From NCBI GenBank assembly GCA_021769725.1, contig JAETSI010000005.1, positions 1-64,000 of the forward strand: a stretch of DNA of 64,000 nucleotides. The letters run 5' to 3'. Under the pieces are notes generated by a model, which worked only from the letters and a program-made list of their open reading frames with translations, made no database searches and had not been told where the DNA came from. Within the stretch, counting starts at the first letter, position 1. The number at the start of each line of letters is the position of its first letter. The position numbers were made by a program, and so were the translations under genes. This DNA comes from Oscillospiraceae bacterium. GTDB taxonomy: Bacteria > Bacillota > Clostridia > Oscillospirales > Ruminococcaceae. Below, piece after piece: positions 57,900 through 64,000 of the stretch.

Positions 57900-58472
57900 A
57901 TGCACCAGATAATTCCTGGCACTACGCTTAAATATTCAGATGCCGCAAGAGATGAAGCATTTTCTCTTGTTTCACCCGTTCTTGAGGCCACAGGCGGACT
58001 TACTCTTTCCCAGCTTGCCAAACTTACCGGTCTGGAGGGCACCACTATCCAAAACTGGATAAAACGTGGTTGGGTAGCGTCAGCTAAGAGCAAAAAGTAT
58101 TCCGAAAAACAAGTTGTAAGAATCCTGCTTATAAATATGCTTCGTGGAGCAATGAAACTGGACGATATAGCAAAACTCATGTGTTTTGTAAACGGTGATG
58201 TAGAAGATATATCAGATGATATTATTTCCGATATTCATTTGTATAATATGTTGTGCAGAATAATCTTCACAGCTGAGGAGCAAGGCGCCTTTGACCCGAT
58301 ACAGATAAGGAAAATAATAGAAGAGGAACATTCTACAAACAGAAAATACATAACTGACCCCTTAAAACTCAGCCAAGCGGTATATGTCATGGTACTGGCA
58401 TACAGAAGCGGCTATTTAAAGGCAGAAATGGAAAAAAAGCTTTCCGAAATGAATATACTTAAAGGAGAATAA
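57900..58472 (+). CDS. DUF1836 domain HTH protein
   Basis: A 190-aa DUF1836 protein: a MerR-like HTH GGLTLSQLAKLTGLEGTTIQNWIKRGWV (near 30-57), then YSEKQVVRILLINMLRGAMKLDDIAKLM and a helical C-terminus. Probably a DNA-binding regulator. ATG 57900 has AAAGGAGG 8 nt upstream; an in-frame GTG 6 nt earlier is too close. The palindrome in its promoter suggests autoregulation. The SPFH gene follows after 2 nt and is cotranscribed, so it may report on membrane or stress state. Confidence 0.9.
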   Translation: MHQIIPGTTLKYSDAARDEAFSLVSPVLEATGGLTLSQLAKLTGLEGTTIQNWIKRGWVASAKSKKYSEKQVVRILLINMLRGAMKLDDIAKLMCFVNGDVEDISDDIISDIHLYNMLCRIIFTAEEQGAFDPIQIRKIIEEEHSTNRKYITDPLKLSQAVYVMVLAYRSGYLKAEMEKKLSEMNILKGE

Positions 58473-58474
58473 AA

Positions 58475-59389
58475 ATGGCAATTAACATCAGAGAGCTGCA
58501 TCAGAACAGCTCCGGAAAAAAAGAATTCAAAGGAGTAAAATGGCTCGTGATAGGAGCAGCCGCAATTTTTGTTGCAGCCAATTCCTTCACTATCGTACCT
58601 GCCGGAAACACCGGCGTTGTACTTACCCTTGGAGAAGTCTCCGACAAGGGACTTGATGCGGGATTTCATCTGAAAGTACCGTTTATCCAGAAAGTTCAGG
58701 ATATGTCAAATAAGATTCAAGTGTATGAAACACCGGCATCCGCTGTTTCAAAGGATCTCCAGACCGTAAGCAGCAAAATTGCTGTAAACTACAAACTTGT
58801 TTCTGACAACAGCCCGAAGATGTACGAACAGGTCGGAGCAGAATATCAAACCATACTCATAGCGCCTGTTGTTCAGGAATGTATGAAATCTGCAACAGCA
58901 AAATATACTGCCGAGGAACTTATTACAGAACGTGCCGCTGTAGGTGAAGAGGTAAAGGCAAGCCTTGACAGCAAACTGAACGCATATGGCATCTATATAG
59001 AGAAGTTCAACATTGTAAACTTTGACTTTTCCACTGAATTCAACAGTGCAATCGAAGCTAAACAAGTTGCTGAGCAGAATCTTCTCAAAACAAAGACCGA
59101 ACAGCAGCAGGCTATAGAAATAGCCAATGCTGAAGCCAAAAAGAAAACCATCGCTGCCGACGCTCAGGCTCAGGCAACGCTTACCGAAGCTCAAGCTCAG
59201 GCAGAAGCCAACAAGCTTCTTGAAGAATCGTTGACAGAAAAGGTAATCGCATATGAACAGATACAGAAATGGAACGGAGTAATGCCGAAAGTTACCGGAA
59301 GCGACAATGGACTTCTTATCAATATGGATATTGACGACAGTTCTGCCGTACCAACTCCGACTCAGCCATCAAGCGAAAATGAAGGTTGA
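58475..59389 (+). CDS. SPFH/prohibitin family membrane protein
   Basis: A 304-aa protein. One transmembrane helix (WLVIGAAAIFVAANSFTIV, near 24-42) precedes an SPFH domain: VPAGNTGVVLTLGEVSDKGLDAGFHLKVPFIQKV, VYETPASAVSKDLQTVSSKIAVNYKL. A coiled coil (195-260, EAKQVAEQNLLKTKTEQQQ and AQAQATLTEAQAQAEANKL) and an acidic tail follow. Prohibitin-like proteins form membrane rings that organise microdomains and proteases. Ribosome site AAAGGAG. It is the second gene of the DUF1836 operon, ended by the 13-bp hairpin at 59438-59467. Confidence 0.92.
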   Translation: MAINIRELHQNSSGKKEFKGVKWLVIGAAAIFVAANSFTIVPAGNTGVVLTLGEVSDKGLDAGFHLKVPFIQKVQDMSNKIQVYETPASAVSKDLQTVSSKIAVNYKLVSDNSPKMYEQVGAEYQTILIAPVVQECMKSATAKYTAEELITERAAVGEEVKASLDSKLNAYGIYIEKFNIVNFDFSTEFNSAIEAKQVAEQNLLKTKTEQQQAIEIANAEAKKKTIAADAQAQATLTEAQAQAEANKLLEESLTEKVIAYEQIQKWNGVMPKVTGSDNGLLINMDIDDSSAVPTPTQPSSENEG

Positions 59390-59437
59390 TAAGCTCATCA
59401 TGTCATGATAATTAGGAATCATACGTATAAACAATAT

Positions 59438-59467
59438 AACGGAGTTTTTTGGGGAAAAAACTCCGTT
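59438..59467 (+). terminator. Terminator of the SPFH gene
   Basis: A 13-bp perfect stem AACGGAGTTTTTT / AAAAAACTCCGTT with GGGG loop, 49 nt after the stop. Confidence 0.85.
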
Positions 59468-59487
59468 TGCCACTTTTGAAAATCAAT

Positions 59488-59721
59488 ATGAAGATAATAT
59501 CAGCAATAGTAAAACTGGCTGCTTGTTTATTTTTTCCGGAGGTAGCAGATGTTATAGAAACGGCTCGGTACGAAGAAAATACTGGGTGTAACGACCTTGG
59601 TTATATAGAAGTTCTGCGTCAGGAAATCGACTATAAAAAGTCGCTTGACAATAAAATCGAAGCTCTGCGCCGTGAACGCTACGAAAACGGAAAGAATAAC
59701 GGAAAAATGGACGATATATAA
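59488..59721 (+). CDS. Small hypothetical protein (77 aa)
   Basis: An open frame from ATG 59488: a hydrophobic start MKIISAIVKLAACLFFPEVADVI, then an acidic/basic coil-like part LRQEIDYKKSLDNKIEALRRERYENGK. The ribosome site is poor, and the frame starts 20 nt after a terminator hairpin and is followed by its own terminator. An upstream TTG (59449) lies within the hairpin and is unlikely. It may be a genuine small membrane-associated protein; confidence is moderate because nothing is recognised. Confidence 0.45.
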   Translation: MKIISAIVKLAACLFFPEVADVIETARYEENTGCNDLGYIEVLRQEIDYKKSLDNKIEALRRERYENGKNNGKMDDI

Positions 59722-59726
59722 GACAG

Positions 59727-59755
59727 CACCGTACAATCTTTGTACGGTGTTTTTT
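59727..59755 (+). terminator. Terminator hairpin
   Basis: CACCGTACA / TGTACGGTG stem followed by a run of six T, right after the 77-aa frame's stop, which supports that frame being expressed. Confidence 0.85.
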
Positions 59756-60053
59756 GCACATTTTTGTTTACCATATTTATTAATACATGATTTAGAAATA
59801 TCGAAAAAGTATTGATTATGAACTAAATATGAACAGATTATAACTTCACGAACCTATATTAATTTTATATACTTATAGTATATTTATTTTTGTATAATTC
59901 GACTAATGGTATTGTGCAATATGCTGAATATTTACTTATTTTCTTGCTGAAACCATTGAATTCTGGTATTATGTAATCAGAAAAGAAATACAAACAGTAA
60001 TCAATAAAAACAAAAATTTATATGATTACTTAAATAAAAAAGGAGTTGTCTTT
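59756..60053. other. AT-rich intergenic region before the CAP-dockerin gene
   Basis: About 300 nt, very A+T-rich, without a convincing gene. It should contain the promoter of the CAP gene; several TATAAT-like boxes prevent a single choice. AAAGGAG ribosome site at its end. Confidence 0.55.
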
Positions 60054-60872
60054 ATGAAAAATATGTTTAAAAAAATGGTTTCAATGGTTTCTGCAATGGT
60101 GATCACATTTGGCTGCTCGATCAGCATTATTAAAAACACAAATAATACTTCTGTAACAGCAATGGCTGCCAGCGAATCCGAATACACTGAACTTATAGAA
60201 GATATGGCTGTAAAGTTTAATGAAGCAAGAGAAGAACTCGGACTGGAACCGCTCTACATTGTTCCCTATCTCAACGATATTGCTCAGATCCGTGCAGAAG
60301 AACAACCTACAGCATATTCTCACTATCGTCCTGACGGTTCATTCTTCGATACAGTTATTGACGTTGATATCGTTGATTATAAGACATCCGGTGAAATCCT
60401 TGCAAGAGGCAGTTCCGATGTAGACGCTATATTCACTGCATGGAAAAACTCTCCCAAGCACTGGGCAAACATCACAAAGCCAGCTGCAACACACGTTGGC
60501 ATTGGTCTTATATACGATCCTAACAGCGAAGGCGGCTGGTACTGGTCAGCTATTTTTGTAGGTATGTGGGAAGATAGTGCTCCCCTCGACGGACAGAGAA
60601 TGCCCAGCGCAATAAATGACGACGTTATTCACCCAGATGATGAATTATTACTCGGTGATGTAACCGGAGACGGAATCATTTCTCCAAGCGACGCAACTTA
60701 TGCACTCATTGCCTATACGAACATCAGCTCCGGCATGGACTCAGGACTGACAGAAGCTCAGATAGCAGCAGCTGACGTTAACGGCGATGGTGTACTTACA
60801 GGAAGCGATGCTACAATGATACTTAACTATGCTAATCAACTGTCATCCGGCTTGACACCTGAATGGAACTAA
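60054..60872 (+). CDS. Secreted CAP/SCP domain protein with dockerin
   Basis: A 272-aa exported protein. The signal is about 1-38 (ending AMAAS). The CAP domain (45-180) has the two His/Glu-type landmarks AYSHYRPDGSFFDTV and KNSPKHWANITKPAATHVGIGL. A type I dockerin is at 198-272: GDVTGDGIISPSDATYALIAYTNI and ADVNGDGVLTGSDATMILNYANQL. It may bind a small hydrophobic ligand or act at the surface; attachment to cohesin is expected. Dockerin-CAP pairings are seen in cellulosome-bearing ruminococci. Start and ribosome site (AAAAGGAG) are clear. Confidence 0.92.
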   Translation: MKNMFKKMVSMVSAMVITFGCSISIIKNTNNTSVTAMAASESEYTELIEDMAVKFNEAREELGLEPLYIVPYLNDIAQIRAEEQPTAYSHYRPDGSFFDTVIDVDIVDYKTSGEILARGSSDVDAIFTAWKNSPKHWANITKPAATHVGIGLIYDPNSEGGWYWSAIFVGMWEDSAPLDGQRMPSAINDDVIHPDDELLLGDVTGDGIISPSDATYALIAYTNISSGMDSGLTEAQIAAADVNGDGVLTGSDATMILNYANQLSSGLTPEWN

Positions 60873-60901
60873 TGCTAATTCCAACTCCCCCATAAATACT
60901 T

Positions 60902-60931
60902 GAACTGCACCCCTTCTCAGAGGTGCAGTTC
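60902..60931. terminator. Bidirectional terminator between convergent genes
   Basis: GAACTGCACC / GGTGCAGTTC stem followed by GTTTTTTAT on the plus strand; it serves the CAP-dockerin gene and probably the deacetylase gene. Confidence 0.85.
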
Positions 60932-60936
60932 GTTTT

Positions 60937-61674
60937 TTATACCGTATAACCTTGTGCTCTGAATTCGTCGATCGCCTGACCGAGAATTTCTGCATTTGTT
61001 GATGATACAGAATGAAGAAGAAGAATTTCTCCGCCATGAGCAGATTCTTTCAGCTTTTTCAATCCCTCTGCTGGATCAGGCTGACTGTCAGTTTTCCAGT
61101 CAACGTATGCAAAGCTCCAGAAAAGAGTTTTATATCCGCATTTCTGAACCGTCTCAAGGGACTGCTCGGAATATTCTCCGCATGGACAGCGGAAATACTG
61201 CATCTGATATCCATAATTATTCATTACAAAATCGTGAAGCGACATTATTTCTTTTTCAGCCTCAGCTTCGGACAGCGTCGGCAGACTTGCGTGTGTCATT
61301 CCGTGGTTTCCCAGAACGTGTCCTTCATCAATCATTCTCTTGACAAGGGCAGTCTCCTTTTTGGCATAATCACCAGTAAGGAAGAATATCGCCTTAACGT
61401 TCTTTTCTTTCAGTGTATCAAGAATTTTTTCGGTATATCCATTTTCATAGCCCTGATCAAAGGTAATGATAATTCGTTTATCATCTTCCGACAGGGCGAA
61501 GGCATCAAGGTCGCCGTATCGGCTGTTGAATGCGGCTGCATCGACAGGACAATTCTGTGCGTCCACTGCCGTTCCCTGACCGTAGCCGATTTTTGTTGTA
61601 TCTGCGGAATATACCGCTGTACAAGGTATCGAAGCTGCAATCATAAGAGATGCCGCAGGAGCTATTATTTTCAT
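60937..61674 (-). CDS. Polysaccharide deacetylase, PdaA-like
   Basis: A 245-aa exported NodB-fold enzyme. Signal 1-24. Motif 1 is IITFDQGYENGYTEKILD (near 69-86), where the usual second Asp of TFDDGY is Gln; PdaA-type muramic-acid deacetylases have the same ENGYT context. Motif 2 is LGNHGMTHAS (near 120-129) with both metal His, then RCPCGEYSEQSLE and LLLHSVSSTNAE. It should remove acetyl from peptidoglycan or another wall glycan. A palindrome TTTACCGGTAAA (61735-61746) lies upstream. Start ATG 61674 with AAGGAA. Confidence 0.9.
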   Translation of the reverse strand: MKIIAPAASLMIAASIPCTAVYSADTTKIGYGQGTAVDAQNCPVDAAAFNSRYGDLDAFALSEDDKRIIITFDQGYENGYTEKILDTLKEKNVKAIFFLTGDYAKKETALVKRMIDEGHVLGNHGMTHASLPTLSEAEAEKEIMSLHDFVMNNYGYQMQYFRCPCGEYSEQSLETVQKCGYKTLFWSFAYVDWKTDSQPDPAEGLKKLKESAHGGEILLLHSVSSTNAEILGQAIDEFRAQGYTV

Positions 61675-61734
61675 AGATTTTATAATTCCTTCCGAAATTA
61701 ACTGCGGATTATCTCCGCAATAGTATTATGGTAT

Positions 61735-61746
61735 TTTACCGGTAAA
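61735..61746. promoter_or_regulatory. Perfect 12-bp palindrome TTTACCGGTAAA
   Basis: It lies 61 nt upstream of the deacetylase start, near the likely promoter; a possible operator. A second small hairpin, TGCGGA / TCCGCA, lies between it and the gene. Confidence 0.45.
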
Positions 61747-61770
61747 TTATTAATGGAAAATTTATCAAAA

Positions 61771-61801
61771 AACACCGGAAGCATTGTCCTGCTCCGGTGT
61801 T
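61771..61801 (-). terminator. Terminator of the ireB gene
   Basis: AACACCGGA / TCCGGTGTT stem with six T following on the minus strand, 57 nt after the ireB stop. Confidence 0.85.
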
Positions 61802-61858
61802 TCTGCATAAGTACCTTCCATGTGCGGAAGTTCTAAAACCTTTCCGGACGGTAACCGG

Positions 61859-62104
61859 TCAGGTATTAAGATACGATCTCACAAGAACCTGCAAAAGTTC
61901 GTCACGGTCAATGTGACGGATCAGATTCCTTGCATTGTTGTATGTGGTTATGTAGGTCGGATCCTCAGAAAGGATGTAGCCTACTATCTGATTAATGGGA
62001 TTATAGCCCTTCTGTGTAAGAGCATCATAAACTATGGTAAGGTTTTTTTTAAGTTCCGCTTCCTTATCCTCATTAACAGAGAAAGTCATTGTTTTATCAA
62101 ACAT
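61859..62104 (-). CDS. ireB: IreB family regulatory phosphoprotein
   Basis: An 81-aa UPF0297/IreB protein. The start MFDKTMTFSVNEDKEAELKKNLTIVYDALTQKGYNPINQIVGYILSEDPTYIT, then NARNLIRHIDRDELLQVLVRSYL, covers the whole family length. IreB is phosphorylated at N-terminal Thr residues by the PASTA kinase IreK and influences envelope stress and antibiotic tolerance in enterococci. Usually ruvX (yrrK) follows; here a terminator follows directly, so the gene stands alone. Confidence 0.95.
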   Translation of the reverse strand: MFDKTMTFSVNEDKEAELKKNLTIVYDALTQKGYNPINQIVGYILSEDPTYITTYNNARNLIRHIDRDELLQVLVRSYLNT

Positions 62105-62274
62105 TATTTATCAGCCTCCTGATTGTAGAATACGAGTGATAATAAATATTTTCTCAATACTAATTATACTACAAAAATAGTAATTTTGCAATAGAAAATA
62201 CCAATTTTTTATTATATTTTTATCTCAGAGTATCCTTGCGTTTCCCAGATAATTCCAAATGTACAAACATATGT

Positions 62275-62300
62275 ACTGCCCTGTTAAAACGCAGGGCAGT
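62275..62300. repeat. Hairpin ACTGCCCTG / CAGGGCAGT
   Basis: A 9-bp perfect stem 15 nt beyond the DUF1540 stop. There is no T tract on the minus strand, so termination is only possible. Confidence 0.5.
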
Positions 62301-62315
62301 TCTGCATAAGACAGC

Positions 62316-62498
62316 TTATGAACAGCAGCCTGTTCTCTTTACAAAAGAATTGCAGTCTGTACACTCAGGAACAGTAGGGTTTGATTCATGAGTGCCTACG
62401 GAAATGCAGTCCAGAGAGCAATAATTTTCTGTCACACAATTGTGCTGACACTGAGTTACTGTACACTTGATGTTGTCATTTTTCTTCTTGTTTTCCAT
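62316..62498 (-). CDS. DUF1540 cysteine-rich small protein
   Basis: A 60-aa protein with the DUF1540 cysteine pattern: IKCTVTQCQHNCVTENYCSLDCISVGTH, then ECTDCNSFVKRTGCCS. The ten Cys suggest metal or Fe-S binding. Common in Clostridia, function unknown. ATG 62498 follows AAGGAGAT. Confidence 0.9.
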   Translation of the reverse strand: MENKKKNDNIKCTVTQCQHNCVTENYCSLDCISVGTHESNPTVPECTDCNSFVKRTGCCS

Positions 62499-62615
62499 AA
62501 AATGATCTCCTTATAAACCGACCTGCTCTGCAAACTGCCGAGAGATCTGATATATTCTGTACATTTCTGCACAAAAATATTATGGACATCTGCATTGATA
62601 ATATTCACAATCCTA

Positions 62616-62644
62616 TTGATTTTTTTCGTCAAAAGAAGTATACT
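62616..62644 (+). promoter_or_regulatory. Promoter of the two-component operon
   Basis: TTGATT (62616-62621), 17-nt spacer, TATACT (62639-62644), with the palindrome AGTATACT over the -10. Confidence 0.7.
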
Positions 62645-62716
62645 TAAATTATAGAATCAATGATCAGATCACATCGGGATGCCATTCCCTACAAATTAAT
62701 TAAAAGGTAAAAAATT

Positions 62717-63394
62717 ATGATATATATGCTTGAAGATGACAGCGGAATAAGAGGATTTGTAACTTATGCTCTGCAAAATTCCGGATTTGAAACTATGGAT
62801 TTTGAAACTCCATCCGATTTTTGGAATGCAATAAACCAGAAGATTCCTGAACTTATACTTCTGGACATTATGCTGCCCGAGGAGGACGGTATAACCATAC
62901 TGAAAAAACTGCGGTCGTCAGCAGAAACCAAACAGCTCCCCGTTATCATGCTCAGCGCTAAGAGCACGGAATACGACAAAGTGACCGGTTTGGACTGCGG
63001 TGCTGACGACTACATCACTAAGCCATTCGGCACTCTTGAACTGATCTCACGCATCAAGGCGCTGCTCCGTAGATCCACCACCGAACAACCGCAAAACTCA
63101 TCGTGTATACGCATAGGGAAACTGAATATAGATCCTGAAAATCACGAAGTATACGCCGATGACGTCCGCATTGCCCTTACACTGAAAGAATACGAACTCC
63201 TAATTGCCCTTGTCACCAACAAAAACAAGGTTCTCTCCCGGGATTCTCTCCTTCGGAAAATCTGGGGCTATGACTTCACCGGAGAAAGCCGCACAGTAGA
63301 TGTTCACATCAGAACACTGCGCTCAAAGCTCGGTTCTTGCGGCGATATCATCCGAACCGTCAGAGGAGTCGGCTACAAGGCAGGTGAAGATTAA
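62717..63394 (+). CDS. OmpR/PhoB-family response regulator
   Basis: A 225-aa regulator. The receiver (1-118) has the acidic pair in LEDDSG, phospho-acceptor D50 in LILLDIMLPEEDG, Thr/Ser in VIMLSAKST and Lys in ITKPFG. The winged-helix output (128-223) has LTLKEYELLIALVTNKNKVLSRDSLLRKIWG and RTVDVHIRTLRSKLG, RTVRGVGY. It binds direct DNA repeats when phosphorylated. ATG 62717 has AAAAGGTAA upstream. The histidine kinase gene starts at the next base after its stop. Confidence 0.95.
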   Translation: MIYMLEDDSGIRGFVTYALQNSGFETMDFETPSDFWNAINQKIPELILLDIMLPEEDGITILKKLRSSAETKQLPVIMLSAKSTEYDKVTGLDCGADDYITKPFGTLELISRIKALLRRSTTEQPQNSSCIRIGKLNIDPENHEVYADDVRIALTLKEYELLIALVTNKNKVLSRDSLLRKIWGYDFTGESRTVDVHIRTLRSKLGSCGDIIRTVRGVGYKAGED

Positions 63395-64000
63395 TTGTCA
63401 AAGAAAATATTTATCAGCATCCTCATCTGGTCTGCTGCCGCCGCCGCCATTTCAGCCATAACAGTAATAGAAATAACCGATATTCACGTCAGCGCAGAGA
63501 TCATCAGAAATATTGCCGTATTTCTTGTAGTATTTACAGGGATGTCCGCACTTATATCATCCATAATATCACGGCGCATTGTCAGACCTATATCAAAAAT
63601 AGATCCCGACAAGCCAAAGCCAAACAGAGACTGTCCGGAACTTGATTTCCTTGTAGATAAACTCCGCAGACAAAACAATCGTGTGAATCGTCAGGTCTAT
63701 GAACTCAGCCGGAATCATGACCAGTTCAGCCTGATAACGGAAAACATGGACGAGGGAATTATAATCGCAGACAAAAAGCTGAATATACTGACCTGCAATT
63801 CCGGAGCAATGAAACTTTTAGGCGTCAAAGACATTTCTGCCGGTCAGAGCATATATGCCGTTAATAACAGTGAGGTTTTCCGTAGATGCATACAGAATGC
63901 CGCAGGGGGACGAAACTCTGAATGCACGGTCGAAACATCTGCCGGAGAAAGTGCTGTAATAGCTAGTCCTGCCGGAAGAACCGATACATTTAACGGTATT
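63395..64000 (+). CDS. Sensor histidine kinase, PhoR-like, N-terminal part
   Basis: 202 codons open to the window edge from TTG 63395 (MSKKIFISILIWSAAAA). TTG is supported by AGGTGAAG upstream and the 0-nt gap to the regulator. Two transmembrane helices (about 4-22 and 38-57) enclose a very short extracellular loop, then a linker (RRIVRPISKIDPD) and a PAS-like domain (ITENMDEGIIIADKKLNILTCN, AMKLLGV). The catalytic domain lies outside the window. With the adjacent regulator it resembles PhoPR-type systems, but the tiny sensor loop argues for an intramembrane or cytosolic signal. Confidence 0.85.
   Translation, partial: MSKKIFISILIWSAAAAAISAITVIEITDIHVSAEIIRNIAVFLVVFTGMSALISSIISRRIVRPISKIDPDKPKPNRDCPELDFLVDKLRRQNNRVNRQVYELSRNHDQFSLITENMDEGIIIADKKLNILTCNSGAMKLLGVKDISAGQSIYAVNNSEVFRRCIQNAAGGRNSECTVETSAGESAVIASPAGRTDTFNGI

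Overview
The window is low-GC Firmicutes (Clostridia) chromosome, most like a Ruminococcus-type gut or rumen anaerobe. The support is type I dockerin modules on secreted proteins (54.8-55.5 and 60.1-60.9 kb), a glucan/choline-binding-type repeat protein, IreB, DUF1540, DUF1836 and YolD proteins, strong AGGAGG ribosome sites and several TTG/GTG starts. This assignment is inference; there is no 16S gene here.

Layout. (1) 1-3.2 kb: the end of a mobile-element-like block on the minus strand (unrecognised 279-aa protein, DUF4314, a cytosine-5 DNA methyltransferase, a BRO-N antirepressor cut by the window edge). (2) 3,245-45,140: an integrated element of about 41.9 kb. A 31-bp exact direct repeat marks both ends. 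The right copy is the 3' end of an intact tRNA-Trp gene (45,113-45,188) and the left copy is an orphan tRNA tail beside a tyrosine integrase. Paired GTGTGAA repeats inside both ends look like integrase arm sites. There is a very short relaxase with a ribbon-helix-helix partner but no type IV secretion genes, so the element looks mobilizable rather than self-conjugative. (3) 45.2-64 kb: core-like chromosome with a thioesterase, an HhH protein, Y-family polymerase/YolD, a cell-surface operon (transglutaminase-like repeat protein, lipoprotein, MBOAT O-acyltransferase, DHHW partner, dockerin protein, TSCPD protein), a lipoprotein transpeptidase, DUF1836/SPFH, a CAP-dockerin protein, a PdaA-like deacetylase, IreB, DUF1540 and a PhoPR-type two-component system running off the edge.

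The element is a defence and conflict island. Its centre is one collinear minus-strand run from about 32.1 to 17.5 kb behind a near-consensus promoter. First come four genes resembling the single-strand phosphorothioation module SspBCD plus SspA: PAPS-reductase-like with Fe-S/zinc motifs, DUF4007, a 1193-aa P-loop ATPase and a cysteine desulfurase. Next come three genes in the place of a restriction module: SF2 helicase, GHKL/MORC-like ATPase and PLD nuclease. A complete-looking ABC-three-component system follows (HNH protein, small middle component, DUF2326 ATPase), but its ATPase gene is split by an apparent 1-nt deletion. Around this lie a HerA/FtsK-like ATPase next to an ImmA/IrrE-HTH protein, a DUF3990 toxin-like pair, a solitary HipA-like kinase, an AAA-ATPase/PD-(D/E)XK protein, a Fic protein, a SLOG protein divergent from an XRE repressor with visible operators, and a small operon pairing an amidoligase with a class II glutamine amidotransferase around a 57-aa membrane peptide. 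The least described pieces appear to be the Ssp-like plus ABC-3C fusion operon and the amidoligase operon.
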